A stretch of 64,000 nt of DNA from Ruminococcaceae bacterium UBA1730 (GCA_002315935.1 DCII01000024.1:1-64000), one strand, 5' to 3'. Positions 28,438 through 38,274 are shown, numbered from the stretch's first letter. Notes: generated by a model from the letters alone, not told the origin. Made by a program: numbers and translations.

Positions 28438-28533
28438 GGCACACTCAAAGCAAGTGCCGTAAAGCTGTTTAGCTTTACAAGTCTGCACCTGCAAAGCATT
28501 AACATGGATTTCTCCGTAGCCGCTTTGCAGGTG
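28438..28533. other. Three back-to-back hairpins in an intergenic gap
   Basis: GGCAC/GTGCC (28438-28458), GTAAAGCT/AGCTTTAC (28459-28478, 4-base loop) and CACCTGCAAAGC/GCTTTGCAGGTG (28486-28533, 24-base loop) follow one another. They lie past the stop of the minus-strand gene ending at 28595 and upstream of the promoter at 28324. They may be that gene's 3' end structure or a small RNA. No U run is seen on either strand. Confidence 0.4.
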
Positions 28534-28594
28534 AATGACCGGTCTGCATTATTCCGTTTTATGAAATTTTTCAAGAATTTTCAGCTTTATAAGG

Positions 28595-31500
28595 TCAAAG
28601 CGTTTTGTAGTAGCTCCTTATTTCGGATATATTTTCTTCAATGCATCTTCTTAACCATCCTGCCGAACCGGTGAAATGTGTCCATCCCGCTCTGCCGTCA
28701 ATTCCGACATCACCTGCGAGTGCATACGGTTCTGCACGGAATTTCACCGCTTTTTTATCATCAAAATATCTGAATAAGGGTATCAGAGCTTCAAGAAGCT
28801 TTATCGCCTTCTCCGTTTCTCCGATTCTGAACATCGCCATGGTCAGCCAAACCGCTCCGTGAGTGTATTGACCTCCGTTTTCTCTTATTCCCGGCGGATA
28901 TGCGGCGATGTAACCGACATTCTCTCTCTCATATTCATCAAACGGCGGAGAAAGAAGCTTAATTACCGAATTCTCTTCATCAAACAGCTTTTCATATGCC
29001 GTATTCAGAGCAATTCTTACCCTTTCGGAATCAAATTCTCCTGCAAAGGCGGCAAATGCCTGCGGAAGAATATCAATGAAATCCCTGTTTCTGCCGAGCT
29101 TTACGCCGTCTTTCAGAATTGCACGGATATATCGGTCCGAATCCCATGCGGTTTTCTCAACGGTTTCAACAAGTCTGCCGGCGATGCTGTCAAACTCATC
29201 TGCTTTTTCCCGCATTCCGAATTCTGCACACACTCTGCTCATTCTGCGAAGCACGATAATCTGAAACATTGCAAGCCATACACTTTCGCCCTTTTCATCG
29301 TTCCCGGCATTGCTGAAGGCATCGTTCCAATCGCATGACCCGATAAGCGGCAAACCGTTTTCGCCGAAATTCAGAGATTTTTCAACCGCTCTGATACAGT
29401 GCATGAGCATACTTTCTTTCATTTTCGACCTTTCAGGCTGAAAATAGCATTCTCTTTCGCCCGACGAAAGAATTCTTCCTCTGATATACGGAATCTGAAC
29501 CTCCGCAATGCTTCTGTCACCTGTTGCTTTAAGATACTCGCAGAAAACATAGGGCATCCACAGCATATCATCACTGCACTTCGTTCTTATTCCGCTTATC
29601 ATTTTGTGCTTGTTGAGAGTCACATGCCACCAATGAAGCACATCCCCCTCTTCAAACTGAACAGCTGCACTTTTGAAAAGATGATTTCTCGTCAGATTCG
29701 GTTCCGTTTCAAGGAATGCAAGACTGTCCTGAAGCTGGTCACGGAAACCGTATGCACCCGAGCATTGATAAAAACCTGTTCTCGCAAAGAATCGGCATTG
29801 CTTTATCTGCTGATAAAGAAACGAATTGCAGAATTTATCAATTTCGGCGTTTCCGCTTTCAATTCTTTTGCCTGCGGATTCGCTTTCGTATTCATCGTTT
29901 AATTCCCCCATGATAACTGCCGCTTTTTCGGTTGCACCCCACGAAAGAGAAAAATCCGTTTCGACATTCTCGCCTGCTCCGATGTCATTTTTTCTGCAAA
30001 CAGCTACACAGTCTCCGTCACAGATAGTTGAATCTGTTTCAGGTGAATATATTTCTCTTTTAGAAAGAATAACCTTTGATTCTTCGGAGCATTTCAACAT
30101 CGAATAACCCTTTACGGATGATAAATGATTGGAAAAGATGCATCCGTTTTCAAGCTTTTTTATTGAAAAACATCCTGCTTTTTTCTCGCTGCTTCCGAGA
30201 ACCGGAACAAGAAAATAAATCAAATCAAAGCCCGTTACGGTTTGACTGATATTCTCCGTTTTAACATGGCAGAATTTAACCATCGCCCTCTCTGCAACCG
30301 AGATTTCAAGCTCAATTTTCAATTCCTCAATCTGACAGCTCCATACAGCTTTTCGGGGAGTAAAAACAACATCCGAAACGGCGGCAACATCATAAATTCT
30401 GCCGTTTTTTCTTATCAGAACACGCTCTCCCTTGTTATCTGAGAGGTTATCATTATACCACGGAGTGATTTTGTTTTCTCCGGAATTCAACGCCCATGTA
30501 AAGCCTAATGCCTTGTCAGACACCATCGTTCCGAAGCTTTTTCCTGCATAAAGCTGAATCCACGGTATATCAACGGAATTTGCTTCTTTTTTTATGCTTA
30601 TTTTGCCTTCTGTAAAGTTATACTGCTTTACACTGCCGATACTTTCGGATTTGTTATTACTCTGAATTTCCGTTTCAATTCTGCTGAAATTTTCGCTAAA
30701 TTTTCTGCGTTGCGTAACATCCTTTCCGCTCTCGGTGAACACCGCCGAAAGATTGCTCAGAGCAGACAGACCTTCATAGCTATGACGGGCGGAATTGAGC
30801 AGATGAACACCGCCCCTTATGCCCATCATAAGAGCACAATTTTCGGAATTGAGCATCTTCTTTATTCCCGTTGAAACGGGGTTGAAATAGCCGTCAGAAT
30901 CGGCATAAATAACCGCAAAATCCACGGGCATACCCGAGCTTCTGATGATTTTATTGAACCTCAGATAGGGCAAAATTTCATCCGCTTCGTCGGCTGATTT
31001 TATCCCAAGCGAAACGATGGGAATATCTCCCGAAATCCCGAGGCTCCACAGGTCACATATTGAAAAATTCTGTTCCCTTTTGACAACATTTCTCTTAGGA
31101 TACATAACAGCAGGAAGCAGTCTTTTTGACAGAGCCGCCGTTACAGCATCACATCCGAACGGACTTGAAGCATATTTTTTTGAATATTTTCCCGCCTTCA
31201 CAGCGGAAAAATTACTCACTGCCGAATCAATATTTTCATCGGCAGAAATTATGATTTCAATTTCTTTTGTTTCTTTTTCAGATAAATCAATCGGTATTTC
31301 GAAAGCACAGCAACAATCGGGATTTCCCTTCTCATATCCGTAAATTTCTTTTTTGCCGAGAGAAAAAATCCCCTCCGGCGAATGAAAAATCTTTTCTCTG
31401 TCGGCGGTGAATTTTGCGTTTTTGGAATTTTTCAAACCTATTGCAACGGCAACAGATTCATCGGAATTCCTCCGTCTGAATGTCAGACACCCTGCCGATT

Positions 31501-34500
31501 CGCTGTATCCGTCCTCAATGAAAAGCTTTGAAAACGCAGGATGACCCGAATAAACATTATTCTTTTCAATGCACGGTTCATAATAGATAAACAGTCTGCC
31601 ATTCAGCCTTTCGTTATGGCTTTTGTTGGCTATTCTGAATATTCTGATTTCACAGTCGGAATGCTTTAGAACCCTCGTTGTCATCCGCAGAAGCATTCTG
31701 TCATTTTCTGCATTGTGAATTGCTTTGTCATGCTGAAATTCGCATGAATATTTCATCGAATTGCCGTTTGAAAGAGCCTTTGTGAACGAAAAAACGCCCC
31801 GTTCGTTTGCAAAGACTGCAAAAACCCCCTGAGGTCTCGAAACAATATCCGTTTCCCTGACATTGAGGTCAACTCCGTCAAAAATCGTCACTCCGGTGCC
31901 GCAGTCTGAAATGAAACAGCTCATCCTGCCATTGGAATATACTGCACATTCAGGCTCAAAAACATCAATATTTTCATATACGGTGTTTTCGTTTTCAACT
32001 CTTTCACGGATTTTCGGAATTTCAACGGGTCTAATATCCTTGAACGGTCTTGCACCTGTCGGAATTTTTTCATCAAGAAGACTTGCCGCACCCTTCATAT
32101 CGGCATCATTCATGAATCTTTTCTGCATTATATTTTCGTTCAGAGCATTATTTGCTGAAATTATACTCATTCCGACATGATGAGCCATATAAGAGCTGAC
32201 AAGAGAAAATTCTCCGTTTTCGGAGCAACGGGTGTAGTCTGCCGCTTCATAGAAGCCAAACCTGCCTGTCATTCCGCTTTTTTCGAGCCGTTTAAGATTT
32301 TTCATTGCCGTTTCAGGAGCTAATTGAATCATAAGAAAGCTTGAATAAGGCGAAACAACATAATCTTCATTCAGCCCTCTGCACAGACCGATTTTCTGAA
32401 CACCGTGTGCTTTATACTGATAATTCAGCTCACTGTCAAAGGCATAAAATCCGCTCTCCGATATGCCGAACGGTCTTTTGCCGCCTCTTCTTTTTTGGCA
32501 GTAAAGGCAGAAATGAAGCGATTCATTCGTGAAGCTTCCGACAGGTGACGGAATAAACATAAGCGGCATAAAATATTCAAAGGTGGTTCCCGTCCATGAA
32601 ACAAGTCCGCTGTGTCTGCCCGAGGAAACTATTATTCTGCCCATTGCACCCCAATGCTTTTTAGAAATCATCCTCTTTGCAACTGCAAAATAGGCAGTCA
32701 TTCTTGCTTCGCTCATGAAAAGGTCATAACAGCTCTCGCTTAATTCTCCCGTTTCGGGGTCAATTCCGATATAAAAAAGATTTCTGCCGCTGTTATACAT
32801 CGGGCGAAGGTCAGTTTCATCAATGAGCCTTCGTATTCTTGCGGAAAGCTCATTCATCTGAGGATATTCGGCGGCATATTCCTTCAAACCCTGTTCAAGG
32901 GCCACAAGACTGCAAACAAAATTACCGCTGTCAACGGTTGAAACAAACTTCGGCTCAAGAGGATGCAGAGATTTTGTGTCGTACCAGTTAAGAAGATTTC
33001 CGTGATATTTTTCAAGCTTTTCAATGCTTGTGATTGCAAGATTCAGCCTTGCACACATTTCGGAGGTTGTGATAAACCCCATATCCCTTGCCGAAAGAAC
33101 GGATACGAGCATAAGACCGATGTTGGTGGGCGAGGTTCTGTGTGCAACAGCTCTGACGGGAGCGAGCTGAACATTATCGGGCGGCAGATAATTATTCTCT
33201 GCCGAGCATTGCTCATCAAAGAAATTCCATGCGGAAGCGGTGTAATTCCGCAGAATTTCCCTGTTATCCTCCGAAAGCTCACCCTTCTTTATCCTGACCG
33301 GCTTATCGCTCCACAAGCCGAGAGGAATGTCAAAAATCAGAAAAAAGCCCATCAGTTTATGAGCGGGAGAGCCGAAAATCAGCAAAACCGATGCAATAAG
33401 AGCCGCAGGAATGCAGTTGAGAATTTTTTTCGAAACGGAATTTTTCTTTTCGCCACCTGCGGCAGTGGTCCATTCGAGCAGATTTTTCCTTGTGAATATC
33501 ATCCGGAACAAAGCCCTGAATATCGCACATAATGAAACAAACGCTTCTCTTGCCGAAAAAGCAAGCGACACAAACGCTCTTGAGAATGCTCCGAGAGCGG
33601 CAGGAAGAGTCTGCGAATAAAAAAGTGCAGAAAGAGCGGAAAACCCGTTATGAAATACCGCTCCTATTCCCGAAAAAATCTCATCGGATGCAATTGCAAG
33701 AATCGAAGCAATGCATATTACAAGCGAATACGGGCTGTGACTGAATACAGTTGCAAGAACGGAAGCAACGCAGATAATCGGAGTTACGCTTCTGCGAAGA
33801 TTATCGAAAAGCTTGAATCTTGAAAGAAAATTCAACGGATTTCTGCCGAAAATAAACGGTGCATTCTGCCAGTCGCCCCTTATCCATCTTTCAAGACGCA
33901 GAAAATAAGCAATCGGACTTTGCGGAATTCCGTCTGCCATCTGAACCTCGGGCACAAAGCCCGCTCTTAAATAACCACCCTCAAGAATATCATGGCTTAA
34001 AACTCTTTCCTTTGGAAGATTATCATTCAGCAATCTGTAATAGGTGTTGACATTTATCAGACCCTTTCCGCAGAAAAGTGCTTCTCCGAAAAGGTCATTA
34101 TATCTCTCTGACGAACCGGCTTCATAGACCGAAAGACCGCTTTCGCCGGAAATTATTTTAGCAAGAAGCGAACATTTTTCCCCGCCGAGACTGTTGACTG
34201 ATTTCGGCACGAGAATTCCGTAACCGCTGACAACTCTTCCTTTTTTGTCGTCAATAACAGGGGTATTAAGCGGATGGGTTGCAACGGCAATAAGCTTTCT
34301 TATTCCGTCAAATTCAGGCATTGTGTCTGCATCAAGACAAACAATATATTCCGTGCTGTGAAGAGTGCTTTTGTCGCCGGAAAGAACGATAAATCCCGAT
34401 GCTTCGCCCTTGATGGCTCTGACAAGCTCGGTTATTGCTCCCCTTTTGCGTTCCTTGCCAGTAAATTCCTCCTGTGTTTCGGAATAGGTTCTTCCTCTGA

Positions 34501-35587
34501 CTGCAAGCAAAAATCCTCCGCCGTATTTTCTGTTGAGCGAATCAATCGCATTTGTCATTGCCTTGATTGAAGCTCTGTCCTCCGGCATAACAGGCTTTGT
34601 CGAGGATTTGAGGTCGGCAAGACAGCAGATTTTTATTCCGTTGCATCGGCTTGAAAGAAACACATTTTCAAGATGCTCTGCACATTCAACAGCCTTTTCG
34701 GGATTCGGCATGATGGTTGAAACGGCAATGAGCGTTTCAGCCATTGATTTTTCGCTCCCAACATCAAGCGAACACAACGGTTTGGGACTTATTCCGCTGA
34801 GAGATGCACCAATTATAAGAGGTCTTAATATCTGCCATAGAGGAAGATAGATAACGAACGGCAGACTGATGCTCCTCATTAAAATACCGATTGAGGCGGC
34901 GATAATTGCAGGAAAAACCGCTTCAAAAACGAGATAGAGAAACCCTCTTCTGCATCTTCCTTTTTTCGGCATTATAAATAAGCCGATATGCTCATTATTT
35001 TTCTTTGCCTTCCTCAGAGCCGTTTCGGCAAATTCTTTTTCGGTTATTCCTCTTCTTTTCGCCTGAACCGAAACCGCTCTGCGATATTGAGCCTTCGAAT
35101 TTTTGCTCATAAGAGGATAAATTCCCGACGGATCGCAATTTAAAATCGGTTCACTCGGATTTAGCCTTTCGCTGATTGCCTCGAAATCCGTTTCGGCAAG
35201 TCTTCGGAGCGATTTAATGCTTTCGGCAAGCTGATTGTTGTTTACCTTTGCACCCTCTTCTCCCTTGATTATCAACGCACAGGTGATTGCAAGCGGAAGA
35301 AGGGTGCATTCTGCCGAGACATTGCATTTCATCATGAGCTTTTCAACAAGCTCATCCTCGGTCGGAAGAATTCCGCCGAAGCATATCTCAAGGCAGGTAT
35401 CAAAAAGACCCGGAAAAACATCCGGGTCAACTGCGATTTTCTGAATTTTTCTGCATTCTTTCAGAGCTTCGGAAGCAGAACCCTCGAGAATATAAAAATT
35501 ATCCGTAAGCCATCCCGAAGCATTTTTCTTTGCATATTTTCTGAATGTTGCAGAAGCATTTTTTACTCTCTTGATTATTTTTTTCAT
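28595..35587 (-). CDS. Cyclic beta-glucan synthase-like protein (GT84-glycoamylase-GH94)
   Basis: This 2330-residue membrane protein resembles NdvB/cyclic beta-1,2-glucan synthase, which polymerises UDP-glucose and closes the ring. The ATG at 35587 is chosen for AGGAGATAAACAG just upstream; an ATG 20 codons earlier has no site. An N-terminal helical region carries the family motif near residue 170 (QYRRAVSVQAKRRGI). Membrane segments lie near 215-260 and 580-650. The GT84 core shows DADT (~420), HDILEG (~532) and RWIRGDWQ (~567). A glycoamylase-type domain follows (LVSWTGTTFEYFMP). The C-terminal GH94-like domain has GAYGFRDQLQDS, the catalytic Asp in CDWNDAF (~2086; usually GDWNDG), GQYTHGA and GRAGWTHFTGSAGW. 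It starts 4 bases after a 48-codon ORF that overlaps spoVAD, so it is probably co-transcribed. The family is usually ~2800 residues. The ring product in this organism is unproven. Confidence 0.85.
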   Translation of the reverse strand: MKKIIKRVKNASATFRKYAKKNASGWLTDNFYILEGSASEALKECRKIQKIAVDPDVFPGLFDTCLEICFGGILPTEDELVEKLMMKCNVSAECTLLPLAITCALIIKGEEGAKVNNNQLAESIKSLRRLAETDFEAISERLNPSEPILNCDPSGIYPLMSKNSKAQYRRAVSVQAKRRGITEKEFAETALRKAKKNNEHIGLFIMPKKGRCRRGFLYLVFEAVFPAIIAASIGILMRSISLPFVIYLPLWQILRPLIIGASLSGISPKPLCSLDVGSEKSMAETLIAVSTIMPNPEKAVECAEHLENVFLSSRCNGIKICCLADLKSSTKPVMPEDRASIKAMTNAIDSLNRKYGGGFLLAVRGRTYSETQEEFTGKERKRGAITELVRAIKGEASGFIVLSGDKSTLHSTEYIVCLDADTMPEFDGIRKLIAVATHPLNTPVIDDKKGRVVSGYGILVPKSVNSLGGEKCSLLAKIISGESGLSVYEAGSSERYNDLFGEALFCGKGLINVNTYYRLLNDNLPKERVLSHDILEGGYLRAGFVPEVQMADGIPQSPIAYFLRLERWIRGDWQNAPFIFGRNPLNFLSRFKLFDNLRRSVTPIICVASVLATVFSHSPYSLVICIASILAIASDEIFSGIGAVFHNGFSALSALFYSQTLPAALGAFSRAFVSLAFSAREAFVSLCAIFRALFRMIFTRKNLLEWTTAAGGEKKNSVSKKILNCIPAALIASVLLIFGSPAHKLMGFFLIFDIPLGLWSDKPVRIKKGELSEDNREILRNYTASAWNFFDEQCSAENNYLPPDNVQLAPVRAVAHRTSPTNIGLMLVSVLSARDMGFITTSEMCARLNLAITSIEKLEKYHGNLLNWYDTKSLHPLEPKFVSTVDSGNFVCSLVALEQGLKEYAAEYPQMNELSARIRRLIDETDLRPMYNSGRNLFYIGIDPETGELSESCYDLFMSEARMTAYFAVAKRMISKKHWGAMGRIIVSSGRHSGLVSWTGTTFEYFMPLMFIPSPVGSFTNESLHFCLYCQKRRGGKRPFGISESGFYAFDSELNYQYKAHGVQKIGLCRGLNEDYVVSPYSSFLMIQLAPETAMKNLKRLEKSGMTGRFGFYEAADYTRCSENGEFSLVSSYMAHHVGMSIISANNALNENIMQKRFMNDADMKGAASLLDEKIPTGARPFKDIRPVEIPKIRERVENENTVYENIDVFEPECAVYSNGRMSCFISDCGTGVTIFDGVDLNVRETDIVSRPQGVFAVFANERGVFSFTKALSNGNSMKYSCEFQHDKAIHNAENDRMLLRMTTRVLKHSDCEIRIFRIANKSHNERLNGRLFIYYEPCIEKNNVYSGHPAFSKLFIEDGYSESAGCLTFRRRNSDESVAVAIGLKNSKNAKFTADREKIFHSPEGIFSLGKKEIYGYEKGNPDCCCAFEIPIDLSEKETKEIEIIISADENIDSAVSNFSAVKAGKYSKKYASSPFGCDAVTAALSKRLLPAVMYPKRNVVKREQNFSICDLWSLGISGDIPIVSLGIKSADEADEILPYLRFNKIIRSSGMPVDFAVIYADSDGYFNPVSTGIKKMLNSENCALMMGIRGGVHLLNSARHSYEGLSALSNLSAVFTESGKDVTQRRKFSENFSRIETEIQSNNKSESIGSVKQYNFTEGKISIKKEANSVDIPWIQLYAGKSFGTMVSDKALGFTWALNSGENKITPWYNDNLSDNKGERVLIRKNGRIYDVAAVSDVVFTPRKAVWSCQIEELKIELEISVAERAMVKFCHVKTENISQTVTGFDLIYFLVPVLGSSEKKAGCFSIKKLENGCIFSNHLSSVKGYSMLKCSEESKVILSKREIYSPETDSTICDGDCVAVCRKNDIGAGENVETDFSLSWGATEKAAVIMGELNDEYESESAGKRIESGNAEIDKFCNSFLYQQIKQCRFFARTGFYQCSGAYGFRDQLQDSLAFLETEPNLTRNHLFKSAAVQFEEGDVLHWWHVTLNKHKMISGIRTKCSDDMLWMPYVFCEYLKATGDRSIAEVQIPYIRGRILSSGERECYFQPERSKMKESMLMHCIRAVEKSLNFGENGLPLIGSCDWNDAFSNAGNDEKGESVWLAMFQIIVLRRMSRVCAEFGMREKADEFDSIAGRLVETVEKTAWDSDRYIRAILKDGVKLGRNRDFIDILPQAFAAFAGEFDSERVRIALNTAYEKLFDEENSVIKLLSPPFDEYERENVGYIAAYPPGIRENGGQYTHGAVWLTMAMFRIGETEKAIKLLEALIPLFRYFDDKKAVKFRAEPYALAGDVGIDGRAGWTHFTGSAGWLRRCIEENISEIRSYYKTL

Positions 35588-35591
35588 CTGT

Positions 35592-35738
35592 TTATCTCCT
35601 ACGCATTCTGATTGCATAAAGTCCGCAGAGCAAAGCTGCACAGGCAACCGTGATTTTCTTGAGAAGATTCATCATTCTTACGGCAGAAAATGCGAAAGAT
35701 GCCGTTTTGAGCATTGTTGAAATTTCTTTTGTTTTCAT
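35592..35738 (-). CDS. 48-residue membrane peptide overlapping spoVAD
   Basis: A short ORF, MKTKEISTML... to ...GLYAIRMRRR, starts in an ATGA overlap with the spoVAD stop codon and has its own AAGGAGA site inside the end of spoVAD. It contains one hydrophobic segment (ITVACAALLCGLYAI) and a basic tail, so a single-pass membrane peptide is likely. Its stop is 4 bases before the glucan synthase start, and its last codons form the ribosome site of that gene. Overlap on both sides argues that it is translated and couples the two genes. It does not look like the multi-pass SpoVAE. Confidence 0.65.
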   Translation of the reverse strand: MKTKEISTMLKTASFAFSAVRMMNLLKKITVACAALLCGLYAIRMRRR

Positions 35739-36754
35739 GGCTTTCTCCTTAATAAAACTGCGTGTGCAATTCCCGGAACCGATTCACTTTGGAGCGGCGA
35801 TACGCTTGAAAGAAGTGCACCCGTGCCGACAAAAAGCACACTGTTAAGCTCTCCGTCATTCATTCTTCTCAGAATATGAGAGCAGACTATCGCTCCGCTG
35901 CATCCGCAGCCCGAGCCGCCTGCACAAATATCTTCCTGCTTGTTTGCATCAAACATCATCATTCCGCAGTCATTATGCACAGCAGAAATGTCAATTCCGT
36001 TTTCCTTGTTCAGCAACTCCTTCAGGAGTGCAGAGCCTATGCTTCCGAGGTCACCCGTGAGAATCATATCATAATCGGTCGGAGCGGTTGCCGTGTCGGA
36101 AAGAAAATCGGCAATTGTTGCCGCCGCCGCAGGAGCCATTGAAGCTCCCATATTGTTGGAATCCTTGATACCGAGGTCAACTATTCTGCCGATTGTGACC
36201 TTATCCATTATCACATTAGATTCTCCCCTGCCGACTACCGCCGCCCCCGATGCAGTTGCAGTCCACTGACAGGTCGGTGCACGCTGACCGCCGTATTCAA
36301 GCGGCATTCTGAACTGCTTTTCAGCAGAGCAAAAGTGCGATGAGGTTGATGCAACCGCAAGATTTGCCGCAGAGGAATCAACCCATATTCCGGCATTTGC
36401 AAGAGAAAGAGCCATAGTCGAGCAGGCTCCGTAAACTCCGGAAAGAGGCATATCAAGCTCTCTCATTCCGAAGTTTGTTCCCATGCACTGCGGAAGAAGG
36501 TCTCCGGCAAAAACGATATTGATGTCATCAGGGGTTTTGCCCGCCTTCGCAATTGCACGCCTTACCGCATCCGAATGCATTGTGCTTTCAGCCTTTTCCC
36601 ATGAATCCTGCCCTGCGGCGGCATCGGTGTATATATAGTCGAATTCATTGCCGAGCGGTCCTTCCCCCTCTTTTTTGCCGACAACAGCGGCATAGCCGAG
36701 AATTGCCGGCATTGACGAAAGACCGATTGTATATTTTCCAATTCTTTCAGGCAT
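35735..36754 (-). CDS. spoVAD: Stage V sporulation protein AD
   Basis: This is a 339-residue thiolase-fold protein, the size usual for SpoVAD, which binds dipicolinic acid and works with SpoVAC and SpoVAE to load it into the forespore. Recognisable stretches include GLSSMPAILGYAAVVGKKEGEGPL near the start, YGACSTMALSLANAG, and AGGSGCGCSGAIVCSHIL near the end. The ATG at 36754 has GGAGGC six bases upstream; an earlier in-frame ATG has none. The usual partners spoVAC and spoVAE are not adjacent: an SGNH hydrolase lies upstream and a 48-aa peptide plus a glucan synthase downstream. A forespore-type (sigma-G) promoter would be expected. A weak candidate (GTATA, 17 bases, AAATCTA) lies just upstream but departs from consensus. 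Confidence 0.95.
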   Translation of the reverse strand: MPERIGKYTIGLSSMPAILGYAAVVGKKEGEGPLGNEFDYIYTDAAAGQDSWEKAESTMHSDAVRRAIAKAGKTPDDINIVFAGDLLPQCMGTNFGMRELDMPLSGVYGACSTMALSLANAGIWVDSSAANLAVASTSSHFCSAEKQFRMPLEYGGQRAPTCQWTATASGAAVVGRGESNVIMDKVTIGRIVDLGIKDSNNMGASMAPAAAATIADFLSDTATAPTDYDMILTGDLGSIGSALLKELLNKENGIDISAVHNDCGMMMFDANKQEDICAGGSGCGCSGAIVCSHILRRMNDGELNSVLFVGTGALLSSVSPLQSESVPGIAHAVLLRRKP

Positions 36755-36813
36755 ATCTTCGCCTCCGTTTTGTTTCTTCTCAAATAGATTTTCCCGAAGA
36801 TGTAAAAATATAC

Positions 36814-36845
36814 AAAAAAATTTCCGCACCCGAAGATGCGGAAAA
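36814..36845 (-). terminator. Rho-independent terminator after the SGNH hydrolase
   Basis: TTTCCGCA and TGCGGAAA pair around TCTTCGGG on the minus strand (36821-36844), followed by a run of seven T. It starts at the stop codon of the gene ending at 36848 and separates that operon from spoVAD. Confidence 0.9.
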
Positions 36846-36847
36846 AT

Positions 36848-37927
36848 TCAGATAAGATTTTTTATAATCGGAGCAAGCTCCTCAGCCCATACATAGTGTC
36901 CGTTGTCGTCGGGATGGTTTCCGTATTTCGGCAAAGGAGAATTTTCGCCGTCCGCCGAAAGAATTTTAACTGTGTCAAAATAAGCATCCGCCCTCGGAGC
37001 AATTTCATTCCTGATGAATTCATTCACCTCAAGCCATGTTTTAAGCGTATCGCCCTCATAGCTGAACGGCGGAATTGACTGAATCACAACCTTTGTGTCT
37101 GCCTGCTTGAGAAGAAGGACTATTTTCATGAGATTTGCTTTAATTTCTTCTGCGGAAAATCCTTTGTAAATATCGTTGACTCCGAAGCAGACCGTCACAA
37201 TATCATTCTGTTTTGCTCTTGAAAGCCATATTCCGTCTGTTGCGGCATCTGCACCTCTTGCAAAGCCTATTCCCATATCCCAGAATGCGTAGCTGTCGCC
37301 GAGCTTTTCGGCAATCAGTGCGGCATAGTGGCGGTAATAATTGAAGGAGGTTCCGATGCACTGCGTTATTGAATCGCCGAGAAATGCAATTCTTTTTTCA
37401 ACCCTTCTTTCAACTCCCGAAAAAACGGGAAGAGGAATTTCGGGAGAAGCCATCCACATAAAGCCTTTTTTCCTGAAAAGAGCAATCTGACTTTCGGGAT
37501 GACATGGAACTTTTTTGCCTGAGAATTTTATCCGAAGGCAGATAAACTGATTCTTCTGTGCATTAATTCTTACGGGGTCTGAAAAAGTGGTTTTTTCGCC
37601 GTCAATTTTCTTTTCGCTCTCGCCGCCGAAGGTGACGGGGGAAAATTTTTTCTTTGAATCCTGATACGGATTACAATCATCTGTTACCGCCGCCTCAAGA
37701 GAATTGATTTTCCATGGATAAGCCTCGTTGCACCTGCTTTTTGAGCCGTCTGCATATGTACTGTCCATCACATCGGAATAGCCGAAAATCCAGTTGAATT
37801 CTCCGCCCTTATATACCTTAATGAATGCCAGTCCCGTTGATGATGAATCTGCATCACGGTGCAGAACAAAGCTCTGATTTCCGTTTGAAGCAAGAGTATT
37901 GGAAACATATTTATCAAAAATATTCAT
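36848..37927 (-). CDS. SGNH/GDSL-family esterase
   Basis: This 359-residue hydrolase probably removes acyl (often acetyl) groups from carbohydrate. The N-terminal ~170 residues form a beta-rich domain, as in two-domain carbohydrate esterases. The SGNH core follows: block I GDSIT (Ser186), block III GVND (Asn251) and block V HPDDNGH (Asp341, His344). No signal peptide is seen, so a cytoplasmic role is inferred. The start codon overlaps the stop of the upstream membrane-protein gene by four bases (ATGA), which implies translational coupling. A strong terminator follows. The exact substrate cannot be read from sequence. Confidence 0.85.
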   Translation of the reverse strand: MNIFDKYVSNTLASNGNQSFVLHRDADSSSTGLAFIKVYKGGEFNWIFGYSDVMDSTYADGSKSRCNEAYPWKINSLEAAVTDDCNPYQDSKKKFSPVTFGGESEKKIDGEKTTFSDPVRINAQKNQFICLRIKFSGKKVPCHPESQIALFRKKGFMWMASPEIPLPVFSGVERRVEKRIAFLGDSITQCIGTSFNYYRHYAALIAEKLGDSYAFWDMGIGFARGADAATDGIWLSRAKQNDIVTVCFGVNDIYKGFSAEEIKANLMKIVLLLKQADTKVVIQSIPPFSYEGDTLKTWLEVNEFIRNEIAPRADAYFDTVKILSADGENSPLPKYGNHPDDNGHYVWAEELAPIIKNLI

Positions 37928-38265
37928 TTTGTTTCCACCTTCAATATTTTATCGTAATAGGAATACAGCTTCTGAACTCCGTTTTCAAGAAAATAATAAT
38001 GTGCAATATACGGAACAAGAAGCACAAAAAACGCTCCGCTTAAAACAGCCGCAGTCATTTCTCCCGTGAAGACGGTCAGCACTATCGCTGTTATGGTGAA
38101 GAGAGCAAAAAACACGGTAACAATCAGATGAATTAATCTTTCGTGCTGAAAAAAGCCCGTCTGAATGAGCAAATCCTCTTTGAGCTTCGAAAGCTCCTCA
38201 GCAGAAAGCCTTTCATAATCAATTCCTTCAAGATATTCAAGATAGCTTTTCAGTCTGCGTCTCAT
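37924..38265 (-). CDS. Small two-pass membrane protein, unknown function
   Basis: This is a 113-residue protein. The N-terminal ~42 residues are helical and charged (YLEYLEGIDYERLSAEELSKLKEDLL), followed by two membrane spans (LIVTVFFALFTITAIVLTVF and AAVLSGAFFVLLVPYIAHYYF) and a basic tail. It lies 9 bases after the 508-aa gene and overlaps the esterase gene by 4 bases, so all three probably form one operon. I recognise no family. Confidence 0.75.
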   Translation of the reverse strand: MRRRLKSYLEYLEGIDYERLSAEELSKLKEDLLIQTGFFQHERLIHLIVTVFFALFTITAIVLTVFTGEMTAAVLSGAFFVLLVPYIAHYYFLENGVQKLYSYYDKILKVETK

Positions 38266-38274
38266 GTTATCGCC

